Assembly (NCBI GenBank): GCA_016205045.1
Contig: JACQJM010000200.1
Location: 1-5,256 of the forward strand
Direction: 5' to 3'
Source: Elusimicrobiota bacterium
Lineage (GTDB): Bacteria; Elusimicrobiota; Elusimicrobia; JACQJN01
DNA length: 5,256 nucleotides
The notes under the pieces are model-generated. The model was not told the DNA's origin. It did not search any database and worked only from the letters and a program-made list of their open reading frames with translations. How positions within the stretch are numbered: position 1 is the stretch's first letter; the number at the start of each line of letters is the position of its first letter. The position numbers were made by a program, and so were the translations under genes. Of this stretch, positions 1 through 4,076 are shown one piece after another.

Positions 1-73
1 AATAAGGAACTTCCTTGAAGAAAACTTAGAACGTAGAACTTAGCACTTAGAACTGTTTTCGCGGAGCGAAAAC
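1..73 (+). repeat. Interspersed repeat, copy 1 (rpsJ leader), left end cut by window
   Basis: This stretch matches 3281-3350 at about 60 of 70 aligned positions plus a 3-nt gap. In order it holds a small palindrome (AAGGAA, C, TTCCTT at 4-16), an A-rich joint, four units with a 7-nt period (CTTAGAA 25-31, CGTAGAA 32-38, CTTAGCA 39-45, CTTAGAA 46-52), and an 8-bp hairpin at 55-73. The second copy has a reverse-oriented heptamer tract to the left of its palindrome. The equivalent part here would lie upstream of the window, so this copy is probably only the right half of a larger element. No protein is encoded. I see no convincing -10/-35 promoter in it. Confidence 0.8.
55..73 (+). promoter_or_regulatory. 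RBS hairpin of rpsJ
   Basis: GTTTTCGC (55-62) pairs perfectly with GCGAAAAC (66-73) around a GGA loop. The only SD-like motif before rpsJ is GGAG at 63-66, formed by the loop plus the first base of the 3' strand, 9 nt before the ATG. The rpsS leader has the same arrangement. The sixth pair is C-G here (60/68) and T-A there (3337/3345), a compensatory change that supports folding. Use as a ribosome-docking hairpin is inference. Confidence 0.6.
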
Positions 74-75
74 AT

Positions 76-408
76 ATGGCTGAACAAAAAACAGACGTAG
101 GTACCCAGCAGCGCATTCGGATTAAGCTGAGAGCATACGACCATCGCGTGTTGGATCAATCGGTGGGACGCATCGTGGAAACAGCCAATAGAACGGGAGC
201 GCTTGTGGTGGGTCCCGTGCTTTTGCCCACGCGAATCAAGAAATATACCGTTTTGACCTCGCCTCATGTGGATAAAAAATCCCGTGAACAATTTGAGATA
301 CGGATTCATAAACGGCTTATCGAGCTTAAGGGCCCAACTTCTAAGACCGTAGATGAGTTGATGAAACTGGATTTGCCAGCCGGGGTGGATGTGGAGATTA
401 AATTATAG
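76..408 (+). CDS. rpsJ: 30S ribosomal protein S10
   Basis: S10 is a protein of the 30S head. In E. coli it also acts as NusE in Nus-factor antitermination. The 110-residue product is close to the family's usual length of about 103. Visible hallmarks are RIRIKLRAYDHR (13-24), the central LPTRIKKYTVLTSPHVDKKSR segment (50-70), EIRIHKRLI (74-82) and the C-terminal TVDELMKLDLPAGVDVEIKL (91-110). The first 12 residues are a short variable lead. The ATG at 76 is the natural start: GGAG at 63-66 lies 9 nt upstream, inside a hairpin belonging to the repeat in the leader. The gene opens the operon within this window, and rplC follows after 57 nt. In E. coli the leader of this operon is the L4 autoregulation site. 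The leader here is mostly repeat DNA and its 5' part is not visible, so L4 control cannot be judged. Confidence 0.97.
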   Translation: MAEQKTDVGTQQRIRIKLRAYDHRVLDQSVGRIVETANRTGALVVGPVLLPTRIKKYTVLTSPHVDKKSREQFEIRIHKRLIELKGPTSKTVDELMKLDLPAGVDVEIKL

Positions 409-451
409 GGGTTAGGGGTTTGTTGTCGGGGGCTGGCAATCCCTAATCCTA
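406..451 (+). repeat. Imperfect palindrome between rpsJ and rplC, with heptamer start
   Basis: The spacer starts with two 7-nt units (AGGGGTT at 407-413 and 414-420). TTAGGG at 412-417 can pair with CCCTAA at 441-446. The stem can be extended by TAGG (406-409) with CCTA (448-451) across a small bulge. The rpsJ stop codon at 406-408 is therefore inside the stem. The loop is about 23 nt and no T-run follows, so it does not look like an intrinsic terminator. The remaining spacer up to 465 shows no clear SD for rplC. Confidence 0.5.
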
Positions 452-465
452 AGCGACGATAAATC

Positions 466-1341
466 ATGACGGAACAATCAGAATCTGCGACAGCGACTTT
501 AGAGAAACCGACAGAGACTCCCATAGAAGCATCAGCAGCGCCGGAGTCTGCGCCGCAAGCGCAACCTACGGCAGCCGCCGCTAAAGCCCCAGCACATTTT
601 CGCGCCGTTTTGGGAGAGAAGGTGGGAATGACGCAAATTTTCGATGATCATGGGCATGTGATTCCCATCACAGAGGTGACAGCGGGCCCCTGTTTTGTTG
701 CTCAGGTGAGGACGATGGAAAAAGATGGCTACCAGGCAGCACTGCTGGGTTTCGGAACGAGGAAGCAAAAATCTGTTTCTAAATCGGTGCTGGGACAATT
801 CAAAAAATCTGCAATGGGTCCTTTTAAATATCTTAAAGAGTTGCGCATAGAAAATGCTTCGGGACTCGAACCGGGACAAGCCGTGTCTTTGGAGGATCGT
901 TTTAAGCCTGGAGATTATGTGGATGTTGCCGGTATTTCGTTGGGGAAGGGGTTTGCAGGCGGAATGAAACGCCATGGATTCGCCGGTCTTCCGGCTTCCC
1001 ACGGGGCTTCGGACAAGGAGCGATCACCGGGTTCTTTGGCTGCGCGCCGCTCCCTGGGCCGCGTGCTTCCCGGCCAAAGGATGGCGGGGCGCATGGGACA
1101 CGAAAGGGTGACGATTCAAAAGTTGGAGGTGGTGAAGGTCCTTTCCAATGAAAACCTTTTGTATTTGAGAGGAGCAGTTCCTGGTCCTAAGGGCGGGCTT
1201 TTGGTGGTTACTGAAACCTCGCGCACTCAGAAGCATCGAGTGATTCACTTGCCCAAGGCTTCAGATAAAAAGGCCAAGAAAGAAAAGCCCCAGGCTGCGG
1301 CCAAAGAAAAGCCGGCAGCGGCTGCTAAGGAGAAGAAATGA
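466..1341 (+). CDS. rplC: 50S ribosomal protein L3 with N- and C-terminal extensions
   Basis: L3 binds 23S rRNA early in assembly and sends a loop towards the peptidyl transferase centre. The core runs from about residue 45 (FRAVLGEKVGMTQIF) to about 252. It carries the signature GKGFAGGMKRHGF from residue 160, then PASHG, the SPGSL segment, GRV, MAGRMGHERVTIQ and RGAVPGPKGG. The Gln that PrmB methylates in E. coli falls in a segment reading AARRSLG here, so the target is absent. At 291 residues it is well above the roughly 205-220 typical of bacterial L3. The excess is an acidic Ala/Pro/Thr/Glu-rich N-terminal 44 residues and a Lys/Ala-rich tail of about 39 residues with repeated AAKEKP. The ATG at 466 is the first possible start after an in-frame TAA at 460-462. 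No other plausible start opens the core, so the extension looks real. The upstream SD is weak or missing. The TGA stop is within ATGA (1338-1341). Confidence 0.96.
   Translation: MTEQSESATATLEKPTETPIEASAAPESAPQAQPTAAAAKAPAHFRAVLGEKVGMTQIFDDHGHVIPITEVTAGPCFVAQVRTMEKDGYQAALLGFGTRKQKSVSKSVLGQFKKSAMGPFKYLKELRIENASGLEPGQAVSLEDRFKPGDYVDVAGISLGKGFAGGMKRHGFAGLPASHGASDKERSPGSLAARRSLGRVLPGQRMAGRMGHERVTIQKLEVVKVLSNENLLYLRGAVPGPKGGLLVVTETSRTQKHRVIHLPKASDKKAKKEKPQAAAKEKPAAAAKEKK
1327..1332 (+). promoter_or_regulatory. SD inside the end of rplC, facing the ATG at 1338
   Basis: AAGGAG at 1327-1332 sits 5 nt before ATG 1338-1340, which overlaps the rplC stop. It is among the strongest SD motifs in the window, yet the start it serves now opens only a 25-codon ORF. 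It fits best as the original rplD ribosome binding site, separated from rplD by the palindrome at 1342-1411. That history is inference. Confidence 0.55.
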
Positions 1342-1415
1342 TCCCACCACCTCCATGCGAAGCATTTTTTACTTTGGGACACGCCGAGAGCGTGTCCATG
1401 GAGGTGGTGGGATGA
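1338..1415 (+). CDS. Possible 25-codon coupling ORF bridging rplC and rplD
   Basis: The ORF starts at the ATG overlapping the rplC stop (ATGA, 1338-1341) and ends at the TGA overlapping the rplD start (ATGA, 1412-1415). It therefore exactly bridges the palindrome. AAGGAG lies 5 nt before its ATG. The peptide opens Met-Ile followed by four consecutive prolines, and reads GHAESVSMEVVG at its end. I recognise no family. It is probably not a functional protein. Its likely effect would be mechanical: a ribosome translating it would open the long stem that hides the rplD SD, then terminate on the rplD start codon. Translation is not demonstrated, and the ORF could be an accident of inserting a 70-bp element. 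Confidence 0.3.
   Translation: MIPPPPCEAFFTLGHAESVSMEVVG
1341..1413 (+). promoter_or_regulatory. Hairpin sequestering the rplD SD and start codon
   Basis: In the mRNA, 1341-1357 can pair over 17 uninterrupted bp with 1397-1413. The 3' strand contains the rplD SD (GGAGG, 1400-1404) and the first two bases of its ATG (1412-1414). The 5' strand contains CCACCTCC, which resembles the anti-SD of 16S rRNA. The inner 7-bp stem 1378-1384/1390-1396 can stack on the long stem, leaving 1358-1377 bulged. The left arm starts at the last base of the rplC stop, so ribosomes finishing rplC would tend to keep it open. Coupled initiation of rplD is inferred. Confidence 0.55.
1342..1411. mobile_element. 70-bp MITE-like palindromic element between rplC and rplD
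   Basis: The ends are perfect inverted repeats: CCCACCACCTCCATG at 1343-1357 against CATGGAGGTGGTGGG at 1397-1411. The pairing extends to 17 bp if flanking bases are counted (1341-1357 with 1397-1413). ATGA occurs directly on both sides (1338-1341 and 1412-1415), as expected of a 4-bp target duplication. Inside is a second palindrome, GGACACGC (1377-1384) and GCGTGTCC (1390-1397) around a CGAGA loop. It encodes no transposase. If mobile it would have been moved in trans, like miniature inverted-repeat elements. Four-base flanking repeats can arise by chance, so mobility remains inference. The palindrome itself is directly visible. Confidence 0.55.
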
Positions 1416-2089
1416 CGCCGTCTAAAAAGACAGAAAAGCCCAAAGTAGAGAAATCACTCGAAGCTCCTCTTTTAAGCAGCAACGGGGAAGAGAAGGGAAA
1501 GGTCCAGCTTCCTGCCCATGTCTTTGGCCAAAAACCTTCTTCTCACTTTCTTCATGAGGTGATTACGGCTTATTTGGCCAACCAAAGAAGGGGTACGGCC
1601 AGCACCAAAACCCGTTCTGACGTTTCGGGGGGAGGGCATAAGCCGTGGAAGCAAAAACACACGGGCCGAGCACGGGCGGGATCTAACCGTTCGCCGCTGT
1701 GGAGAAAGGGAGGGGTGGTATTTGGTCCCCATCCCCGCTCCTACAGGCAGGAGCTGCCCGAGGGCAAGCGGCAAATAGGGCTGGCTCAAGCCCTTTCCGC
1801 CAAGTGGCTCAGGGGAGAGATATCTGTTTTGCAGTCGCTGCAGCTGGAGGAGCCTAAGACAAAAAAGTTGGCTCAGATTTTTCAGCAGTTGGGATCTCCG
1901 GCAAAATCTCTTCTAGTTGTGGAACAAGTTCCGGAACCTTTGCGCCGTGCCGCACGCAATTTGTCGCAAGTACGGCTGACCCAAGCCAGTGATGTGGGAG
2001 CCTATGAGGTGCTTTCGGGCGGCCAGATTTTTCTGACAGAGTCCGCGGTGAAAAAAGTCGCGGAGAGATTAAAACCCAGGGGAATTTAA
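1412..2089 (+). CDS. rplD: 50S ribosomal protein L4
   Basis: L4 binds 23S rRNA domain I, and its long loop lines the exit tunnel. In E. coli it also represses its own S10 operon. The signature loop is at residues 73-111: GGGHKPWKQKHTGRARAGS, then SPLWRKGGVVFGPHPRSY. The globular C-terminal half ends in LTESAVKKVAERL. With the ATG at 1412 the protein has 225 residues, against about 200-210 usually, because of a Lys/Glu-rich lead of about 25-30 residues. I chose 1412 because GGAGG (1400-1404) is 7 nt upstream. An in-frame ATG at 1355 would make the spacer palindrome part of the protein, adding a lead with four glycines in a row and no family likeness, and it has no SD. The start is buried in the long hairpin, which makes L4 the operon member most likely to show altered expression. 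rplW follows after 1 nt. Confidence 0.95.
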   Translation: MTPSKKTEKPKVEKSLEAPLLSSNGEEKGKVQLPAHVFGQKPSSHFLHEVITAYLANQRRGTASTKTRSDVSGGGHKPWKQKHTGRARAGSNRSPLWRKGGVVFGPHPRSYRQELPEGKRQIGLAQALSAKWLRGEISVLQSLQLEEPKTKKLAQIFQQLGSPAKSLLVVEQVPEPLRRAARNLSQVRLTQASDVGAYEVLSGGQIFLTESAVKKVAERLKPRGI

Positions 2090-2090
2090 G

Positions 2091-2387
2091 ATGCAAATAA
2101 ATCCGCACGCGGTGGTTCTTCGCCCCATCTTGACGGAAAGAACCACATGGCTTAAAGGAAAAAATAATCAATACGCGTTTGAGGTAGCCCTTGAATCCAC
2201 CAAAGGCCAAATCAAGGTTGCGGTAGAACAACTGTTTAAGGTTAAGGTGGACCAGGTTCGAACCAGTAGGGTTTTGGGAAAAATGCGCCGGATGGGCCGC
2301 AATAGCGGTTATCGTTCAGACTGGAAAAAGGCTCTGGTTAGACTTAAAGAAGGACAAAAGATCGATATAAATTCCTATGCCAGTTAA
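2091..2387 (+). CDS. rplW: 50S ribosomal protein L23
   Basis: L23 sits at the exit of the 50S tunnel, where in known bacteria it is a docking point for trigger factor and SRP. The 98-residue length is normal. Recognisable segments are VVLRPILTERTTWL near the N-terminus, NQYAFEVALESTKGQIKVAVEQLFKV, and the basic loop with VLGKMRRMGRNSGYRSDWKKALVRL. These match the compact bacterial L23 fold with its rRNA-binding hairpin. The ATG at 2091 follows the rplD stop (2087-2089) by one base. AGGGGA at 2078-2083, within the end of rplD, lies 7 nt upstream as a good SD. The 3' end overlaps rplB by 11 nt, so the two are probably coupled. Nothing unusual is seen in the protein. Confidence 0.96.
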   Translation: MQINPHAVVLRPILTERTTWLKGKNNQYAFEVALESTKGQIKVAVEQLFKVKVDQVRTSRVLGKMRRMGRNSGYRSDWKKALVRLKEGQKIDINSYAS

Positions 2388-3228
2388 ATCCTATCGTCCT
2401 TACACCCCGTCCCGGCGGTTTATTACCACCCCGGACTTTTCTGAGCTCACTCGTCGGAATCCGGAGAAGAGTCTGGTTCACGGGATGAGAAAAAAGGCAG
2501 GCCGCAACAACACGGGCATGTTAATGGTGCGGCATAAGGGAGGGGGCCATCGCCGAAGTTATCGCTGGATAGATTTTAGGCGGGAAAAATATGGAGTTCC
2601 TGCTAAGGTGGTTTCTATTGAGTATGATCCCAATCGAAGCGCTCGCATCGCCCTGTTACAGTATGCCGATGGAGAGAAAAGGTACATTTTGCACCCTGTG
2701 GGACTAAAGGTGGGCGATGCGGTTGCCAGCGGCCCCCAAGCGGATATTAAGGTAGGCAACGCGTTACCCTTGACCCATATTCCTGAAGGTACTTTTGTTC
2801 ATAATTTAGAATTGATGCCGGGGCGCGGGGCTAAGCTTGTGCGGTCTGCGGGAGGACAAGCGCAGTTGATGGCCAAGGATGGCCCGTATGCACAGTTGCG
2901 GATGCCATCGGGAGAGATCCGCTTGATTCCCAAAGAGTGCATGGCTACGATAGGACAGGTGGGGAATTTGGAACACGAAAATATTGTTTTGGGAAATGCG
3001 GGGCGCAAGCGTCACCTGGGAATAAGGCCTACGGTTCGCGGGGGGGCCATGAATGCCACCGACCACCCTCTGGGAGGCGGTCGCGGGAAATCCAAGGGAC
3101 ACAACCACCCGCGCTCTCCCTGGAATCAGCTTTCTCGCGGGTTTAAGACGCGGAACAAGCGTAAAATTTGGGGTTGGATGATCCTTAAAGATCGAAGAAA
3201 GGGCATTTTGGGCACGGTACCCACTTAG
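2377..3228 (+). CDS. rplB: 50S ribosomal protein L2
   Basis: L2 helps join the subunits and lies near the peptidyl transferase centre. At 283 residues it is slightly longer than the usual 273-277. Visible blocks are GRNNTG and RHKGGGHRRSYRWIDF (42-67), IEYDPNRSARIALLQYADGEKRYIL (81-105), and the C-terminal signature RPTVRGGAMNATDHPLGGGRGKSKG (217-241). His230, the equivalent of the much-studied E. coli His229, is present. The next usual His is Leu232, so DHPHGGG reads DHPLGGG. The tail after KDRRK (271-275) is GILGTVPT, a little beyond where many L2 proteins end. The ATG at 2377 overlaps rplW by 11 nt. The nearest SD-like motif (AAGGA, 2350-2354) is 22 nt away, so initiation probably depends on ribosomes leaving rplW. 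The TAG stop is the first triplet of a perfect 10-bp hairpin. Confidence 0.97.
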   Translation: MPVKSYRPYTPSRRFITTPDFSELTRRNPEKSLVHGMRKKAGRNNTGMLMVRHKGGGHRRSYRWIDFRREKYGVPAKVVSIEYDPNRSARIALLQYADGEKRYILHPVGLKVGDAVASGPQADIKVGNALPLTHIPEGTFVHNLELMPGRGAKLVRSAGGQAQLMAKDGPYAQLRMPSGEIRLIPKECMATIGQVGNLEHENIVLGNAGRKRHLGIRPTVRGGAMNATDHPLGGGRGKSKGHNHPRSPWNQLSRGFKTRNKRKIWGWMILKDRRKGILGTVPT

Positions 3229-3248
3229 CTTCCGCTCAGCGGAAGCTA
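3226..3248 (+). other. 10-bp perfect hairpin beginning at the rplB stop codon
   Basis: TAGCTTCCGC (3226-3235) pairs without mismatch with GCGGAAGCTA (3239-3248) around a TCA loop. The TAG stop of rplB forms the base of the stem. The following bases are GTTCTAGG, not a T-run, so this lacks the second half of an intrinsic terminator. It directly adjoins the heptamer tract of repeat copy 2 and may be that element's left boundary, as the GTTTTTGC hairpin is its right one. A role in partial transcription stop or 3'-end protection after processing is possible but unproven. Confidence 0.6.
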
Positions 3249-3350
3249 GTTCTAGGTTCTAAGTTCGAAGTTCCAAGTTGAATGAGGAATTTCCCTAAAA
3301 ACTTAGAACATAGAACTTAACACTTAGAACTGTTTTTGCGAGGCAAAAAC
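3248..3350 (+). repeat. Interspersed repeat, copy 2, full palindromic form (rpsS leader)
   Basis: This fills most of the 124-nt rplB-rpsS spacer. The left tract has four 7-nt units, AGTTCTA (3248-3254), GGTTCTA, AGTTCGA and AGTTCCA (ending 3275), then AGTT. The middle has a short palindrome GGAA, T, TTCC (3286-3294). The right tract has four units in the opposite orientation: CTTAGAA (3302-3308), CATAGAA, CTTAACA, CTTAGAA (ending 3329). The two tracts are inverted repeats, matching at 26 of 32 positions. The right end is the 8-bp hairpin 3332-3350. From 3281 onwards it aligns with 1-73. No coding potential is visible. Confidence 0.8.
3332..3350 (+). promoter_or_regulatory. RBS hairpin of rpsS
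   Basis: GTTTTTGC (3332-3339) pairs with GCAAAAAC (3343-3350) around a GAG loop. The SD-like GAGG at 3340-3343 is formed by the loop and the first base of the 3' strand, exactly 9 nt before the ATG at 3353. Two bases separate the hairpin from the start codon. Stem length, loop size and both spacings equal those in front of rpsJ, although the SD register differs (GGAG there, GAGG here). Confidence 0.6.
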
Positions 3351-3352
3351 CA

Positions 3353-3640
3353 ATGGGACGATCAACTAAAAAAGGACCTTATGTCGATCCAAGACTGATG
3401 GAAAAGGTTCAAGCAATGAATCAGGCAGGAGAAAAGCGGGCCATCAAGACGTGGTCCAGAGACTGCACCATCATCCCCGATTTTGTGGGGCACACGTTTG
3501 CGGTACACAACGGCAGAAAATTTTTGCCCATTTACGTGACCGAACAGATGGTCGGCCATAAATTAGGAGAATTTGCTTTTACCCGATTCTTTAGAGGCCA
3601 TGGAGAAGCGCACACCAAAGAGGCGACAGACCTGACATGA
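3353..3640 (+). CDS. rpsS: 30S ribosomal protein S19
   Basis: S19 is in the 30S head, where it partners S13 and contacts 16S rRNA near the A site and subunit bridges. The 95-residue length is standard. The hallmarks are GRSTKKGPYVDPRLMEKV at the N-terminus, IKTWSRDCTIIPDFVGHTFAVHNG (31-54) and the family signature VTEQMVGHKLGEFAFTR then RGH (62-83). The C-terminal tail (EAHTKEATDLT) is less basic than in E. coli. The ATG at 3353 is fixed by the family N-terminus and by GAGG 9 nt upstream in the repeat-derived hairpin. Unlike most junctions in this operon, rpsS is separated on both sides (124 nt before, 81 nt after) by repeat-containing spacers, so direct coupling to rplB and rplV is unlikely. 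Confidence 0.97.
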   Translation: MGRSTKKGPYVDPRLMEKVQAMNQAGEKRAIKTWSRDCTIIPDFVGHTFAVHNGRKFLPIYVTEQMVGHKLGEFAFTRFFRGHGEAHTKEATDLT

Positions 3641-3655
3641 GTTGGCTTTCTACGT

Positions 3656-3713
3656 ATTGCGAATTGCGAATTGCCTGCCCGCGTGCCGCGGTCGCGGCCA
3701 GGGCGAATTGCGA
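3656..3713 (+). repeat. ATTGCGA heptamer repeat and GC-rich hairpin between rpsS and rplV
   Basis: ATTGCGA occurs at 3656-3662 and 3663-3669, with a partial third unit (ATTGC, 3670-3674) and another full unit at 3707-3713. Between them lies a GC-rich imperfect palindrome: GCCC (3677-3680) with GGGC (3701-3704), and GCCGC (3685-3689) with GCGGC (3694-3698) around GGTC. This is the third distinct spacer family with a 7-nt period in the window. No T-run follows. The rest of the 81-nt spacer (3641-3721) shows only a weak GAG at 3712-3714 as SD for rplV. Confidence 0.6.
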
Positions 3714-3721
3714 GAATTAAC

Positions 3722-4075
3722 ATGGAATCAACTGCGCGCGCTCGATTTCAGCGGTTTGGTTCTCGGAAGATGAACCAGATATTGGGACAAATCCGGGGGA
3801 AGACGGTGGAGCGCGCCGAACAAATTCTTCCCATGGTGCCGAGAATTGCTGCGGGCGTAGTGGCCAAAACGGTTCACTCGGCTGCGGCTAATCTCTCTTC
3901 TCGACTGGGACACAAAGTGGATTCCAAAAACCTGTGGGTTAAGTCTGCTTGGGTGGGGCAAGGACCCATGCAACAGCTTAAGCGTATCCAGCCCGGGCCT
4001 ATGGGTCGGGCGCATCCTTTCAAAAGAAAGATGTGCCATTTAACGGTTGTTGTTTCCGACGGTAAAGGAGTGTAA
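3722..4075 (+). CDS. rplV: 50S ribosomal protein L22
   Basis: L22 contacts all domains of 23S rRNA, and its long beta-hairpin forms part of the exit tunnel, where macrolide-resistance changes occur in other species. From the ATG at 3722 the protein has 117 residues, near the normal 110-115. Matches include the N-terminal ARARFQRFGSRKMNQILGQIRGKTVERAEQIL (5-36), AANLSSRLGHKVD (55-67), and the hairpin with GPMQQLKRIQPGPMGRAHPFKRK (81-103), followed by HLTVVVSD near the C-terminus. An in-frame TTG at 3671 would prepend 17 residues encoded by the spacer repeat. The family N-terminus begins at the 3722 Met, so the longer form is rejected. Its SD is weak (GAG at 3712-3714, 7 nt upstream). The TAA stop at 4073-4075 is 1 nt before the rpsC start. 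Confidence 0.95.
   Translation: MESTARARFQRFGSRKMNQILGQIRGKTVERAEQILPMVPRIAAGVVAKTVHSAAANLSSRLGHKVDSKNLWVKSAWVGQGPMQQLKRIQPGPMGRAHPFKRKMCHLTVVVSDGKGV
4064..4070 (+). promoter_or_regulatory. Strong SD that fixes the rpsC GTG start
   Basis: AAAGGAG lies within the last codons of rplV, 6 nt before GTG 4077. An out-of-frame ATG at 4075-4077 overlaps the start, so spacing and S3 homology together are needed to choose GTG. Confidence 0.8.
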
Positions 4076-4076
4076 T

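Noticed and set aside
25..52. CRISPR-like array
   Set aside because: The units are 7 nt, directly adjacent and without spacers. There are no Cas genes.
532..1248. Antisense open frames opposite rplC and other genes
   Set aside because: All lie opposite or out of frame within well-recognised ribosomal genes and show no family likeness or SD. They are shadows of the coding strand.
1341..1355. tRNA 3'-end fragment: ATCCCACCACCTCCA resembles a T-arm plus acceptor strand
   Set aside because: No anticodon arm, D-arm or matching 5' acceptor strand with tRNA spacing is nearby. The sequence is fully explained as one arm of the palindrome. A remote tRNA origin of the element cannot be excluded.
1361..1384. 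T-run at 1365-1370 as part of a terminator
   Set aside because: On the + strand it precedes the inner hairpin instead of following it, and no GC-rich stem stands directly before it other than the distant long arm.
1355..1411. Longer rplD start at ATG 1355, adding 19 residues
   Set aside because: The extra residues are encoded by the palindrome, resemble no L4, and lack an SD. ATG 1412 has GGAGG 7 nt upstream and gives a better L4 length.
2937..3146. Short + strand frame inside rplB (also 4904-5092 inside rplP)
   Set aside because: These are alternative frames within conserved L2 and L16 coding sequence with no independent evidence.
3226..3260. Intrinsic terminator after rplB
   Set aside because: The stem is strong, but no T-run follows, and the operon clearly continues with rpsS 124 nt downstream.
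3671..3721. TTG start for rplV at 3671
   Set aside because: It would translate the ATTGCGA repeat and GC-rich hairpin. Family similarity begins at the Met encoded at 3722.
4047..4076. ATG start for rpsC at 4047
   Set aside because: It overlaps the rplV end with no SD. S3 similarity starts at GTG 4077, which has AAAGGAG at 6 nt.
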